Positions 35,092 through 44,826 are shown, numbered from the stretch's first letter. The stretch: DNA of 64,000 nt from UBA2377 sp964525935 (GCA_964525935.1 CAZGJZ010000004.1:372001-436000); one strand, 5' to 3'. Made by a program: numbers and translations. The notes: generated by a model not told the origin, from the sequence alone.

Positions 35092-36192
35092 ATGACCCCT
35101 TCATCTGCCACGTTACCTGCCCCGGGTGTTAATGGCGCCAAGACGCCGGCTTATTCGCCATACAAGGTGACGATCGAACAGTTTAAGCGTTTTCGACGCG
35201 ACGGCTATGTCGTCATCCCGCAACTCGTGCCACCGGAGGATATCGCCGAACTGCGCGCGCACACCGAGGACCTGATGCAAGGGCGGTTGCCGCAGCAGAG
35301 TCCGGACACGCCGGAGAAGGACCGGTTGCCGGCCCCGCCAGCGCACCTTTCGCCGCTGGAGAAGGCGCAGTTTGTTGCCCGCATCCACATGTTGCACCGC
35401 CAGATCCCGCTGCATGAGCGCTACCTGCTGCATCCGCGCGTGCTGGATGCGCTGGAGACGTTGATCGGACCCGACATCCTCGCGTTGCAGACGATGCTCT
35501 TCCTGAAGCCACCGGGGTCCGAGGGGCAGGGCTGGCACCAGGACACGTTTTATATTCCGACGCATCCCGACACGTTGTGCGGCGCGTGGATCGCGATCGA
35601 CGACGTGGACGAATTTAACGGCGCGATGTGGATGGCCGCCGGCAGCAACGTCGAGCCGGTGTATCCGCCGAAGGCGCCGGGCATCGGCAGCTACGGCGAT
35701 CGCCATTTGCCGGACCTGCCGAGTGTCGAGGGCGTCAGCGACGTTATCGATGAGCGCAACGACCTGAGCAAGGTGGCGGACAAATATCCGCAGCTGCTCG
35801 TGCCGGCGAAACCGGGCGACGTGGTGTTCTTTGGCGGGCACATCCTGCACCGCAGCAAGCGCAACGTGTCCACGGACCGGTTCCGCCGTTCGTTCGTGAG
35901 CCACTACTGCAATGCGCGTTCCTTCACGCAGTGGGGCGCGGGCTGGGAGGCGCACACGGATTTCGGCTACAATAAATTCGACCCCGTGACGCTGCAGAGC
36001 AACGGCTCGCACATCCTCGCGCGCGGCGACACGCACCTGCCGTATGCGAAGCCGCGTTTCGGCACGCCCTGCGCGGCGCTGGAGGATCCGGTCGCGCGGC
36101 AGAAGAACCACAAGTTCATCTTCACGGCCATGGGCAATGCGAAGAGCGGCGACATGGAGATCAAGCCGGCGAAGCCGGATGAGAAGCACTGA
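35092..36192 (+). CDS. Phytanoyl-CoA dioxygenase (PhyH) family protein
   Basis: This 366-residue non-haem Fe(II)/2-oxoglutarate dioxygenase shows the metal HxD motif in GWHQDTFYIP, the distal His in GGHILHRSKRN and an Arg for 2-oxoglutarate in STDRFRRSF. The N-terminal FKRFRRDGYVVIPQLV is the usual PhyH opening. In Opitutaceae-like genomes such genes are numerous and often lie beside sugar-catabolic genes; substrates are mostly unknown. It is larger than the two PhyH proteins at 41377 and 43295 and not a close copy of them. It is likely a single-gene unit, preceded by a 74-bp gap after the PDZ gene. Confidence 0.9.
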   Translation: MTPSSATLPAPGVNGAKTPAYSPYKVTIEQFKRFRRDGYVVIPQLVPPEDIAELRAHTEDLMQGRLPQQSPDTPEKDRLPAPPAHLSPLEKAQFVARIHMLHRQIPLHERYLLHPRVLDALETLIGPDILALQTMLFLKPPGSEGQGWHQDTFYIPTHPDTLCGAWIAIDDVDEFNGAMWMAAGSNVEPVYPPKAPGIGSYGDRHLPDLPSVEGVSDVIDERNDLSKVADKYPQLLVPAKPGDVVFFGGHILHRSKRNVSTDRFRRSFVSHYCNARSFTQWGAGWEAHTDFGYNKFDPVTLQSNGSHILARGDTHLPYAKPRFGTPCAALEDPVARQKNHKFIFTAMGNAKSGDMEIKPAKPDEKH

Positions 36193-36200
36193 GAGTGGCC

Positions 36201-36304
36201 CACGGAATACACGGAAGACACGGAAAGAAGTTGGGTGGATTGAATGTGGAAATCAGGAAGGCTGGGAACTGAATTAACCACGAAGAGCACGAAGGACACG
36301 AAGG
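36201..36304 (+). repeat. Two 9-nt repeat arrays (CACGGAANA and CACGAAGNN) flanking a TGTGGAAATCAGGAAG unit
   Basis: Three 9-mers CACGGAANA/CACGGAAAG occupy 36201-36227 and three of CCACGAAGA type occupy 36278-36304. Between them (36243-36266) is a unit reading AATGTGGAAATCAGGAAG, which also occurs at 37983 and, in altered form, at 39666. Together with the element at 36343-36420 this fills the 286-bp gap between the PhyH and GH130 genes. Confidence 0.7.
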
Positions 36305-36342
36305 CGAAGACAGTGCTATTCGCAGAGAGGATTTGATTTATG

Positions 36343-36420
36343 AGGGTAGGACGTGACCGCTGGGCGCGCCGGGTTTGAGTGGTCGAGGCGTTGCGGCGGC
36401 CCAGCGCTCCCGCCCTACCT
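36343..36420 (+). repeat. GC-rich inverted repeat (GGTAGG...CGCTGGGC type)
   Basis: The left arm (36345-36370) and right arm (36395-36420, ending CAGCGCTCCCGCCCTACCT) are imperfect reverse complements around a short GC-rich loop. A single arm of the same family is found at 44795-44821. It resembles REP-like palindromes. Confidence 0.65.
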
Positions 36421-36478
36421 CAAAGAGGGAACGAGCCCGGGCTTGCGCTTGGGTGCGCCGGACAAAAGCTAGGCGCTC

Positions 36479-37480
36479 ATGCTCACGCGGCACCCCTCCA
36501 ATCCTGTCCTGCAACGCACCGATTGTCCGTTTCCCGCGACATTGGTCTTCAATGCTGGCGTCGCCCGCTATCAAGGCCGCTACGTGATGATTTTTCGCAA
36601 TGATTGCGGCGAGTGGGGTCGCGAAGGCATCGACCACATCAACATCGGCCTGGCGACGAGCACCGACGGCGTGAAGTGGACCGTGCATCCGCGACCGGTG
36701 CTGGACGAGGAGCAGGCGCGCGCGGGGTTGCGCGGGCTTTATCCGGAACGGTTTGGACCGAAGTTTATCAGCCGGCTCTACGATCCGCGCATCACGATCG
36801 TCGAGGGCCGCGTCCTGCTGTGCTTCGCGGCCGACACGGCGCACGGCATCTGCGGCGTGATCGCGGAGACGGAGGATTTTGAGCGCTACACGTTTTTGAG
36901 CATCACGGCGCCGGATAACCGCAACATGGTGCTGTTTCCCGAAAAGATCGGCGGCGAGTATGTGCGGTTGGAGCGGCCATTCCCGGTTTACATGCGGCCG
37001 CAGCCGGAAGCGTTTCCGATCTGGCTGAGCCAGTCGGCGGATTTGAAATACTGGGGCCGCACACGGCCGGTGCTGGGTGCGGACGACGTGCCGTTTGCCA
37101 ACTGCAAGATCGGGCCGGCGGCGCCGCCGGTGCGGACACGCGCGGGCTGGCTGACACCGATCCATGCGGTGTGGAAGGACGAGACCGTGCGGCTGGCGGG
37201 CTGGGAGAAGAAAGGCTGGTTCAAGCGCTACCACGCCGGCCTCGCGCTGCTGGATCTGGAAGATCCCTCGCGCGTGATAGGGTTGATGCGCACGCCGTTG
37301 CTTTCGCCGGAGACTGACTATGAAAACGAAGGCTACCGGGGCAGTGTGATCTTTCCGTGCGGCCTGCTGTTGGAAGACGACGGGCAGGTGCGGCTCTACT
37401 ATGGTGCGGCGGACAGCGTCGTGGCGCTGGCGACGGGGCATGTGGATGACCTCATCGCGGCCTGCGAACCGCTGAAGTGA
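36479..37480 (+). CDS. GH130-family glycoside phosphorylase/hydrolase
   Basis: The 333-residue protein starts MLTRHPSNPVLQRTDCPF, the N-terminal signature of GH130 enzymes, and continues NAGVARYQGRYVMIFRNDCG and HINIGLATSTDGVKW. It has blade motifs of a five-bladed propeller such as YDPRITIVEGRVLLCFA and VRLYYGAADSVVALATG. GH130 members act on beta-mannosides, mostly by phosphorolysis. The family acid is an Asp, and YDPRI fits its position. No signal peptide is present, so it acts in the cytoplasm on imported oligosaccharides. The closest neighbours are repeats and a Dabb gene, so there is no dedicated mannan operon here. Confidence 0.87.
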   Translation: MLTRHPSNPVLQRTDCPFPATLVFNAGVARYQGRYVMIFRNDCGEWGREGIDHINIGLATSTDGVKWTVHPRPVLDEEQARAGLRGLYPERFGPKFISRLYDPRITIVEGRVLLCFAADTAHGICGVIAETEDFERYTFLSITAPDNRNMVLFPEKIGGEYVRLERPFPVYMRPQPEAFPIWLSQSADLKYWGRTRPVLGADDVPFANCKIGPAAPPVRTRAGWLTPIHAVWKDETVRLAGWEKKGWFKRYHAGLALLDLEDPSRVIGLMRTPLLSPETDYENEGYRGSVIFPCGLLLEDDGQVRLYYGAADSVVALATGHVDDLIAACEPLK

Positions 37481-37498
37481 GGGGCGCGTTTCTTTAGT

Positions 37499-37582
37499 CA
37501 TTCTCGTTCTCGTAATCGTAATCGTTCTCCGGTTGGTCGCGCCCGGGTCGAGAACGAGAAGGATTACGAGAATGAGAACGAG
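37499..37582 (+). repeat. 6-nt periodic inverted repeat (CTCGTT/GAGAAC type)
   Basis: The left arm (37499-37530) is built of 6-mers TCGTNN. The right arm (37550-37582) carries the complementary GAGAAC/GATTAC units, and about 19 bp separate them. A related element lies at 45941-46017. Folding as RNA would give a long, imperfect hairpin after the GH130 gene. Confidence 0.7.
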
Positions 37583-37668
37583 GGAGTTCGACTGCAGGTT
37601 TTCCTGATCGCTTCATGACCGAGGCGGAGCTTGCGCTCGGCGCGCGGGCTCAAGAGCGTGGCGGTCCC

Positions 37669-37968
37669 ATGTTGATTCACTCCGTTTATTTCTGGCTGAA
37701 ACCTGAACTGACTGACGCGCAACGCGCTGATTTTCGCCGCGGGCTCGACTCGCTCGCGGGCGTGCGTTCCGTCGAGAAGCTCTACGTCGGCACGCCGGCG
37801 GCGATCCCGCCGCGGCCGGTGGTGGATGCGACGTATTCGTTTGGGCTCATGGTGGTCTTCAAAGACCTCGCCGGGCATGACATCTACCAGGTCGATCCGA
37901 TCCACAAGGCGTTCCTGGATCAGTTCCGCACGTTCTGGACGAAGGTGCAGATCTACGACGCGAACTGA
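37669..37968 (+). CDS. Dabb-family (stress-responsive alpha/beta barrel) protein
   Basis: The ATG at 37669 (MLIHSVYFWLKPELTD) is the standard start of Dabb proteins; an in-frame ATG at 37615 would add 18 non-conserved residues. The 99-residue product shows HSVYFWLK, LDSLAGVRSVEKLYVGTPA, FGLMVVFKDLAGHDIY and HKAFLDQF, the conserved line-up of this dimeric ferredoxin-like fold. In this family the segment around HKAF with a conserved His lines the cavity. Biochemical role is generally unknown. It stands between two inverted-repeat elements, so it is probably monocistronic. Confidence 0.9.
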   Translation: MLIHSVYFWLKPELTDAQRADFRRGLDSLAGVRSVEKLYVGTPAAIPPRPVVDATYSFGLMVVFKDLAGHDIYQVDPIHKAFLDQFRTFWTKVQIYDAN

Positions 37969-37981
37969 GGCTAGGAACAGG

Positions 37982-38050
37982 GAATGTGGAAATCAGGAAG
38001 GTTGGAACGGATGCGTTCGGCTTATTCCTGATTTCCTGAGTTCCATATTG
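37982..38050 (+). repeat. Inverted repeat of the AATGTGGAAATCAGGAAG family
   Basis: The left arm at 37983 (AATGTGGAAATCAGGAAG) is matched by the right arm TTCCTGATTTCCTGAGTTCCA (38026-38045), which is nearly its reverse complement. The hairpin lies between the convergent Dabb gene and the GH51 gene. It could serve as a bidirectional transcript end, although T-tracts are weak. Confidence 0.65.
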
Positions 38051-38057
38051 AGTCAGG

Positions 38058-39599
38058 TCACAGCTTCAGGCGGATCACGTTCCAGCTTGCGGGGGTGAGG
38101 GTGGCGGTGAGGCGGCCGGCATCGAGCTTGGCGCTGCCGCGATTGTGCGGAGTGACGGCGTTGGGGGCGGCCTCGGTGTTGCGCGCGTTGGCTGGATCGG
38201 CGCTTTCCAATACGAGGTGCTCGATGATGCGGGAGCCCGCAGAGAATGCACGAAGGTCGGCTGCGAGCGGCAGTGAGTCTTTTTCGGCACGGTTGACGGC
38301 GAAGAGCGTGAGCGTGCCGGCGGCGGGATCGCGTGTGGCGACGGCGTCGAGGTAGGGCACGGGACCGAACTGCGTGGTGTCGTAGGTGGGCGAATCGACC
38401 TGCAGGCGCAGCGTCTCTCCGCGGCCATGGAGCGAGCCGTGGAGGTAGGGCCAGAAAATGGATTGTTTCCAGGCGGGGCCGCCGTTGCGCGTGAGGATGG
38501 GAGCGATGACGTTCACGAGCTGGGCGAGGCAGGCCATGCGCACGCGGTCGGCGTGGCGGATGAGCGAGAGCATCATCGAGCCCATGACGAGCGCATCCTC
38601 GTGGGTGTAATTGTCCTCAAGCTGGGCGGGGGCGATGGACCAGTCGGGGAAGGTGGCGGCGCTGGGGATGATGCTGTGCCACCAAACGTTCCATTCATCG
38701 AAGCTGAGCATCATTTTTTTCTTCGAGCGCAGGCGGGCCTGCACGTGGTCGCAGGTGGCGATGATGGTCGTGATCTGCTGCTCGATGGCCAGGGGCTGGG
38801 CTTGGAATTCGCCCCACGTGCGCATCTTGGAGGAGTCGCCCCACGCGGCGGTTTTCTGGAGGTAGTTGTGCAGCGAGATGTAGTCGGAGACCTCGTAGGT
38901 GTGCTCCAGCACCGTGGCGTCCCACTGCGGGAAGCTGGCGATGCCGGTGCCGGAACTGCCGCAGGTGACGAGTTCGATCTTGGGATCGATCATCTTCATG
39001 AGCCGGCCGGTCTCGACGGCGAGGCGGCCGTATTCGTCGGCGGTTTTGTGACCCATCTGCCAGGGACCGTCCATTTCGTTGCCCAGACACCAGGTCTTGA
39101 TGCGGTGCGGCTCGGCGACGCCGTGCTGACGGCGGAGGTCGCTCCACGCGGTGCCGCCGGGGAGGTTGCAATATTCGAGGAGGGCGCGGGCCTCGGCCAT
39201 GCCACGGGTGCCGAGGTTGACGGCCATCATGGCCTCGGTGTTGGCGGCGCGGCACCAGCGCATGAATTCATTGGTGCCAAATTCGTTGGTCTCGATGGTG
39301 CGCCACGCCGGGTCGAGGCGACGGGGACGCTGGGCGCGCGGGCCGACGCCGTCCTCCCAGTTGTAACCGGAGACAAAGTTGCCGCCAGGGTAGCGCACGA
39401 TGGGGACGTTGAGTTCGCGGATGAGGTCGAGCACGTCGCGGCGAAAGCCGTCGGCGTCGGCGGTGGCGTGGCCGGGCTCGTAGATGCCGCCGTAGACGGC
39501 GCGGCCGAGGTGCTCGATGAAGGAGCCGTAGAGTCGCGGGTCGATGGAGCCGACGACGAAATCAGGGTGCAGGGCGAGGCGGGCGGTCGCGAGGGGCAT
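38058..39599 (-). CDS. Intracellular alpha-L-arabinofuranosidase (GH51)
   Basis: This 513-residue enzyme removes terminal arabinofuranose from arabinan and arabinoxylan oligosaccharides. Family motifs are plain: GSFIEHLGRAVYGGIYEPGH near the N-terminus, VRYPGGNFVSGYNWEDG, the acid/base Glu in WCLGNEMDGPWQ, and the nucleophile Glu in LSFDEWNVWWH. A C-terminal beta-sandwich follows. It has no signal peptide, as usual for cytoplasmic GH51 enzymes. Length and motif order are complete. It is transcribed opposite to the flanking GH130 and Dabb genes and bounded by repeat elements on both sides, so it is probably a single transcription unit. Confidence 0.94.
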   Translation of the reverse strand: MPLATARLALHPDFVVGSIDPRLYGSFIEHLGRAVYGGIYEPGHATADADGFRRDVLDLIRELNVPIVRYPGGNFVSGYNWEDGVGPRAQRPRRLDPAWRTIETNEFGTNEFMRWCRAANTEAMMAVNLGTRGMAEARALLEYCNLPGGTAWSDLRRQHGVAEPHRIKTWCLGNEMDGPWQMGHKTADEYGRLAVETGRLMKMIDPKIELVTCGSSGTGIASFPQWDATVLEHTYEVSDYISLHNYLQKTAAWGDSSKMRTWGEFQAQPLAIEQQITTIIATCDHVQARLRSKKKMMLSFDEWNVWWHSIIPSAATFPDWSIAPAQLEDNYTHEDALVMGSMMLSLIRHADRVRMACLAQLVNVIAPILTRNGGPAWKQSIFWPYLHGSLHGRGETLRLQVDSPTYDTTQFGPVPYLDAVATRDPAAGTLTLFAVNRAEKDSLPLAADLRAFSAGSRIIEHLVLESADPANARNTEAAPNAVTPHNRGSAKLDAGRLTATLTPASWNVIRLKL

Positions 39600-39665
39600 G
39601 GGGTGAAGCGCGGGTGAGTAAAACGAGCGCCGGGCCGATGAGAAGGCCGAAAGGGATGGGGGGTT

Positions 39666-39851
39666 AAATGTGGAACTCAGGAAAGCTGGAAACCGGAGAT
39701 CGCTTTCTTGGCTCGGGATTTCGCGGGCAACTGGCCAGATGAGTTTAGCCGCAAAAAAGGCGCAGAAGGCGCAAAAACGGATCAGGCGGTAAGGCAGCGA
39801 AGATTCAGGAAATTCGGAGTTCTGGTTCCTGTGTTTCTGATTTCCACATTT
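39666..39851 (+). repeat. Nested repeat: long inverted pair enclosing a GGCGCARAA array
   Basis: The left arm AAATGTGGAACTCAGGAAAG (39666) and the right arm ending TTCTGATTTCCACATTT (39834-39850) are inverted copies of the same family as 37982-38050. They enclose a three-unit GGCGCARAA repeat at 39748-39778. This fills the 288-bp gap between the divergently read GH51 start and the HflX stop. No gene is seen in it. Confidence 0.65.
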
Positions 39852-39887
39852 ACCTTTTCAGGCCGCGTGCGGAGCGCACGGCCCATC

Positions 39888-41180
<1,293 letters not shown>

Positions 41181-41313
41181 TCAGGTAGGACGGACAGCAA
41201 TACCCGCGGCGGGTTGCCGGTCAAACTGCGAACGCAGGTTTCGGGCGGACAGGAAACCACGAAGAACACTAAGCTCCGAAGCCGGAGCAAGCCGACCGGT
41301 CAGCACGAAAACG

Positions 41314-41350
41314 AAAAACCGAGGTGCCCCGTATTACGTGACACCTCGGT
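41314..41350 (-). terminator. Rho-independent terminator of the PhyH gene at 41377-42195
   Basis: On the minus strand the stem AACCGAGGTG pairs with CACCTCGGTT around a 13-15 nt loop and is followed by TTTCGTTTT. It lies 27 bp after the stop codon. It separates this transcript from hflX. Confidence 0.85.
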
Positions 41351-41376
41351 TGAAAGAGGAAAGGCCGGTGTCTCGA

Positions 41377-42195
41377 TCAGGCCGAGTAGATCAGCGGGTT
41401 TAGGTGCGTGGCGGCGACTTCGCCGACCTTGAGGCCGGGCATCCAGGTGTCCCAGTCGAGCTGGTGGTTCTTGTTCTTCGGCTGGATGAGGCGGATGCCG
41501 TCTTCCATGTAAATGATCGTCATGACGGCGCGCGGGCGGTCGGAGGTGTTCGGGCCGGCGCGGTGGAAGGTCCAGCCGTAGTGGAAGCTGATCTCGCCCA
41601 GCTCGAAGGGGGCGTCGTTCAGCGGGTAGTTGTGGTCCTTCATCGAGCGGCTGATTTCCTTTTCGCTCTCATCGCTGATGCCGAGTTCGCGGCCGGCCTC
41701 GAACTTGTGGCTGCCGACGGCGAAGGCGAGCGGGCCGAGTTCCATGGGCGTGGCCTGGAGCGGAATCCAGGCGGTGACCGTGTTGGCGTTGCTCAGCGGC
41801 CAGTAATACTGGTCGGCGTGCCACGGCGTGATGCCGCCGCCCGGCTCCTTGTAGAGCGCCTGGTCGTGATAGATGCGCACGCCTTTGACGCCCAGCAGCT
41901 CGGCGGCCATGCGGGCGAGTTTCTTGCCGAAGCAGAATTCCTTCACCGTGTCGTTTTTCGTCCAGAGATTCATGACCTGGAGAAACGCCTTCTGGTAGGT
42001 GGTGCGCTGTTCCATCGGCACATGGAGCGTGTTGAGGCGGTGGACCTCGCTGGTGATGACCTTGCCGTAGTGCTCCAGCACCTCGGGCGAGAGGACGTGC
42101 TTCAGCTTGATGAAGCCGTCGCGGCGGAACTGCGCGATGTGTTCCGCGGTGATGGGGTGATGCGAGTCGATGTCGAGGGTGGTGGCGGTGGACAT
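41377..42195 (-). CDS. Phytanoyl-CoA dioxygenase family protein, paralogue A
   Basis: This 272-residue Fe(II)/2-oxoglutarate dioxygenase has the HxD motif in PWHADQYYWPL, the distal His in GWTFHRAGPN and an Arg shortly after (RPRAVMTII). It is a close paralogue of the protein at 43295-44119; the two share long identical stretches (NDTVKEFC, KFEAGRELGISDESEKEI) and differ mainly at the C-terminus. It is divergently transcribed from the AraC-type gene at 42292 with 96 bp between, so AraC likely controls it. Hydroxylation of a sugar-related or plant-derived substrate is possible; the substrate cannot be read from sequence. Confidence 0.9.
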   Translation of the reverse strand: MSTATTLDIDSHHPITAEHIAQFRRDGFIKLKHVLSPEVLEHYGKVITSEVHRLNTLHVPMEQRTTYQKAFLQVMNLWTKNDTVKEFCFGKKLARMAAELLGVKGVRIYHDQALYKEPGGGITPWHADQYYWPLSNANTVTAWIPLQATPMELGPLAFAVGSHKFEAGRELGISDESEKEISRSMKDHNYPLNDAPFELGEISFHYGWTFHRAGPNTSDRPRAVMTIIYMEDGIRLIQPKNKNHQLDWDTWMPGLKVGEVAATHLNPLIYSA

Positions 42196-42271
42196 GGGAA
42201 AGAATGCGCCTACCTTAGGGCAAAAGCGGGCGCGCCACTACGCCGGGTTTGACGCAGACTGATACTTAATT

Positions 42272-42281
42272 AACCATGGTT
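42272..42281. promoter_or_regulatory. Palindrome in the PhyH-AraC divergent region
   Basis: The 10-bp perfect palindrome AACCATGGTT sits in the 96-bp divergent gap, 10 bp before the AraC ATG, next to an AT-rich TTAATTAA. It is a possible binding site for the AraC-type regulator. A palindrome this short can also occur by chance. Confidence 0.25.
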
Positions 42282-42291
42282 GCATGTTCTT

Positions 42292-43146
42292 ATGCGCGCC
42301 CTGCTGGAGAGAGTAGCATTGCAGCCCGGCGAATCGTTCGCCTGCCGCGAGTTCCGCCTGCCGCGCTTCAACTCGCCGTGGCATTTTCACCCGGAGCTCG
42401 AACTCACGCTGATCGAGCACAGCCACGGGCTGCGCTTCGTGGGCGACAGCCTAAAGCGCTTCGAGGCGGGCGACCTTGTGCTGCTCGGCTCGAATCTGCC
42501 GCACCACTGGAACAACCCGCCCGAGTGGCGCGGCACGGCGCGCTCGATCGTGGTGCAATTTCGCAGTGATCTGCTCGGGCCCAACTGGCTGGAGATATCC
42601 GAGCTGGGGGCCATCAAGCGGCTGCTGGCGCGGGCGGGTCGCGGCGTGCATTTCAGCGGCAAAGCGGCGGCGACCGCGGCGGCGCGGATGCGCGCGATGA
42701 CGGGACTGACGGGGTTTGCGCGCCTGCAACTGCTGCTGGAGACGCTGCATGGACTCGCGTCAGCGGCGGGGGCGCAGCCCCTGGCGAGCGCGGGTTTTGC
42801 GCCGGTGCTCAACGTCGAGGACGAGAGCCGGCTCGGCCGCGTGATTGACTACGTGAACCGCATGGCCGCGGAAGGTGTGCAGCAGCGCGACGCGGCGCGG
42901 CGGGCCGGGCTGAGCCCGGCGGCGTTCAGCCGGTATTTCCGCAAGAAGATGGGGCACACGTTCGAGGCGTTCGTGAACGAGGTGCGCGTCGGGCGCATCT
43001 GCCGTGCGCTGATTGAGGAGTCTGATCGCTCGGTGGCGGAGGTGGCTTTCGCCGCGGGCTACAACAACCTGGCGAATTTCAACCGACAGTTCCGGCGGCG
43101 CACGGGCTTGTCACCGGTGGCGTATCGGAAGAAGCACGCGGGGTGA
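42292..43146 (+). CDS. AraC-family transcriptional regulator with cupin sensor domain
   Basis: The ATG at 42292 (MRALLERVALQPGESF) gives 284 residues; a TTG four codons upstream is a less likely start. The N-terminal half is a cupin-type sensor (FNSPWHFHPELELTLIEHSH, FEAGDLVLLGSNLPHHW), the kind that binds sugars or similar small molecules. The C-terminal AraC DNA-binding domain has two helix-turn-helix parts: RDAARRAGLSPAAFSRYFRK and VAEVAFAAGYNNLANFNRQF, ending RTGLSPVAYRKKH. It sits between two near-duplicate PhyH genes, divergent from one and convergent with the other, so it is the probable regulator of at least the first. Confidence 0.93.
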   Translation: MRALLERVALQPGESFACREFRLPRFNSPWHFHPELELTLIEHSHGLRFVGDSLKRFEAGDLVLLGSNLPHHWNNPPEWRGTARSIVVQFRSDLLGPNWLEISELGAIKRLLARAGRGVHFSGKAAATAAARMRAMTGLTGFARLQLLLETLHGLASAAGAQPLASAGFAPVLNVEDESRLGRVIDYVNRMAAEGVQQRDAARRAGLSPAAFSRYFRKKMGHTFEAFVNEVRVGRICRALIEESDRSVAEVAFAAGYNNLANFNRQFRRRTGLSPVAYRKKHAG

Positions 43147-43152
43147 TTTTGC

Positions 43153-43271
43153 ACCACGAAGAGCACTAAGGGCACAAAGAGCGGAATCGGAAATGTAGGG
43201 AGGGGATTCCGATCCCCGCCATGCAAGTATCCCCAAAGACTTGAGGCGGGGTTTGGAAACCCCGCCCTACA
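43153..43271 (+). repeat. CCACGAAGA repeat arm plus GGGG/CCCC inverted repeat
   Basis: Three 9-mers of CCACGAAGA type (43153-43181) are followed by a GC-rich inverted repeat (43195-43271). Its arms read TGTAGGG...GATCCCCGCC and GGCGGGGTTTGG...CCCGCCCTACA. Both lie between the convergent AraC and PhyH genes. The second part may act as a transcript end for either side. Confidence 0.65.
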
Positions 43272-43294
43272 ATGGTGAACGCGGGTGCGACTGC

Positions 43295-44119
43295 TCAGCG
43301 CTGCGAATAGAGCACCGGCGTCATCTTGCCGTTCATGACGGCGCCCACCTCGACGTCGGCGGCGAAGGCGTTGCGGTCACCCTCGCGGGACTTGGTGCTG
43401 GGCGCGAGCAGGCGCATGTCCTCGTCCATGTAGATGATCGTCATCACGGCGCGAGGCTTGCTGGAAACGTTGGGGCCGGCGCGGTGGAAGGTCCAACCGT
43501 AGTGGAAGCTGACCTCGCCGAGGTCGAAGGGCGTGTCGTCGAGCGGGTAGTTGTGCTCCTTCATGGAGCGGCCGATCTCTTTCTCGCTTTCGTCGCTGAT
43601 GCCGAGCTCGCGGCCGGCCTCGAATTTGTGGCTGCCACGGGCGAAGGCCAGCGGGCCCATGTCCATCGGCACGGCTTGGAGGGGGATCCACGCGGTGACG
43701 CTGTTGGCGTTGCTCATGGGCCAGTAATACTGGTCGGCGTGCCACGGCGTGACGCCGCCGCCGGACTCCTTGTAGAGCGCCTGGTCGTGATACATGCGCA
43801 CGCCGCGGACGCCGAGCAGTTCGGCGGCCATGCGCGCGAGCCGCTGGCCCCAGCAGAATTCCTTCACGGTATCGTTCTTCGTCCAAATGTTGCCGACCTG
43901 GAGGAAGGCCTTGTTGTAAGTGTCACGCTGCTCGATGGGCAGGTGCATCGTGTTGAGGCGATAGACCTCGGACGTGATGATGGGGCCGTAGTGGGCGATG
44001 ACCTCGGGCGAGAGGACGTTTTTGATTTTCACGTAACCATCGCGGCGGAAGCTGACGATCTGCTCCGGGGCGAGCGCGAACGGCGAATCAATGTCGAGGG
44101 CAGGGGAAAGGGCGGCCAT
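43295..44119 (-). CDS. Phytanoyl-CoA dioxygenase family protein, paralogue B
   Basis: This 274-residue protein is a second dioxygenase of the PhyH family with HxD in PWHADQYYWPM and the distal His in GWTFHRAGPN. By eye roughly 70 percent of positions match paralogue A at 41377-42195, and the metal and 2-oxoglutarate residues are the same. The differing C-terminal 35 residues (PSTKSREGDRNAFAADVEVG here) suggest different substrate lids. The pair probably arose by tandem duplication, with the AraC gene now between them. Its upstream gap (44120-44323) shows no clear promoter. Confidence 0.9.
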   Translation of the reverse strand: MAALSPALDIDSPFALAPEQIVSFRRDGYVKIKNVLSPEVIAHYGPIITSEVYRLNTMHLPIEQRDTYNKAFLQVGNIWTKNDTVKEFCWGQRLARMAAELLGVRGVRMYHDQALYKESGGGVTPWHADQYYWPMSNANSVTAWIPLQAVPMDMGPLAFARGSHKFEAGRELGISDESEKEIGRSMKEHNYPLDDTPFDLGEVSFHYGWTFHRAGPNVSSKPRAVMTIIYMDEDMRLLAPSTKSREGDRNAFAADVEVGAVMNGKMTPVLYSQR

Positions 44120-44323
44120 GATGCGGTGACCTTAAAAACCACCGGGACGTGCGCAAGTCCAAGCCGCGTCACGGGCAAATGCCGTGCCAGTCCAGTGGCG
44201 GTGAGAGAACTACGGTGAAGTTTCCTAGTGTGCTTTCCCCAGGGGGCGAAAGATTTACATGAAATTAGCGGAGGTGGGGCTTGGAAGGGCGCGGGACCTG
44301 CGTAGCTTCTGGGCCTCAACATC

Positions 44324-44716
44324 ATGCGCGCAGTCCGCAATATTCTCGTAGTCGATGACGAAGAAGACGTCCGGGACGTCACCAAGCTGCTGCTTGAAAT
44401 GTCCGGTCATCACGTGAAATGCGTCGAAGACGGCCAGTCGGCGCTGCGCGAACTGGCGGAAAATGCCTACGATGTTTTGATCGCCGACATGCTGATGCCG
44501 GACATGGACGGCGTGGAACTGCTGAGCGAATTGAAGCATTGGGACACCGCGGTGCGCATCATCGCAATGTCAGGCGGCGGCCACGCGCCGAAGGAAAGCT
44601 ATCTCAAGATCGCGCAGCTCGCCGGCGCCCACGTGCTGCTGCCGAAGCCTTTCAACCGCGAGCAACTCGATCGCGCGGTAGCCGAGGCGCTCGGGCTCGC
44701 GCTGCCGACGTTGTGA
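44324..44716 (+). CDS. Stand-alone CheY-like response regulator
   Basis: The 130-residue product is a receiver domain with no output domain. The acidic pair is D11-D12 in ILVVDDEEDVRD, the phospho-acceptor is Asp55 in VLIADMLMPDMDG, and the conserved Lys108 lies in LLPKPFN. A short tail (AEALGLALPTL) ends the protein. No kinase gene is adjacent, so it is an orphan that must be phosphorylated by a distant kinase or act through protein contacts. The 204-bp region in front of it (44120-44323) contains no gene and no signal I can name. Confidence 0.93.
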   Translation: MRAVRNILVVDDEEDVRDVTKLLLEMSGHHVKCVEDGQSALRELAENAYDVLIADMLMPDMDGVELLSELKHWDTAVRIIAMSGGGHAPKESYLKIAQLAGAHVLLPKPFNREQLDRAVAEALGLALPTL

Positions 44717-44794
44717 GCGAGCGAGCGAGGCAGGCGCTATGCTGGCCAGCAGGGCTTGGCGCGCCGGTCGGGATGCGATGGCCGTGAATAATTC

Positions 44795-44821
44795 GCGGCG
44801 GGCCCAGCGGTCCCGCCCTAC
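44795..44821 (+). repeat. Single arm of the GC-rich CAGCGGTCCCGCCCTACCT repeat
   Basis: The sequence CCCAGCGGTCCCGCCCTACC matches the right arm of the inverted repeat at 36395-36420. A nearby GGCTTGGCGCGCCGG may be a decayed partner. It lies between the convergent CheY-like and lactonase genes. Confidence 0.5.
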
Positions 44822-44826
44822 CTGTC

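Noticed and set aside
37499..37582. The 6-nt periodic inverted repeat as a classical terminator
   Set aside because: It is long and imperfect and is not followed by a T-tract. It fits the repeat family better, although it might still stop transcription.
44120..44323. A riboswitch or small RNA in front of the CheY-like gene
   Set aside because: The 204-bp region has a few GC stems, but I could not match a known aptamer consensus such as cobalamin or TPP, and no terminator is visible.
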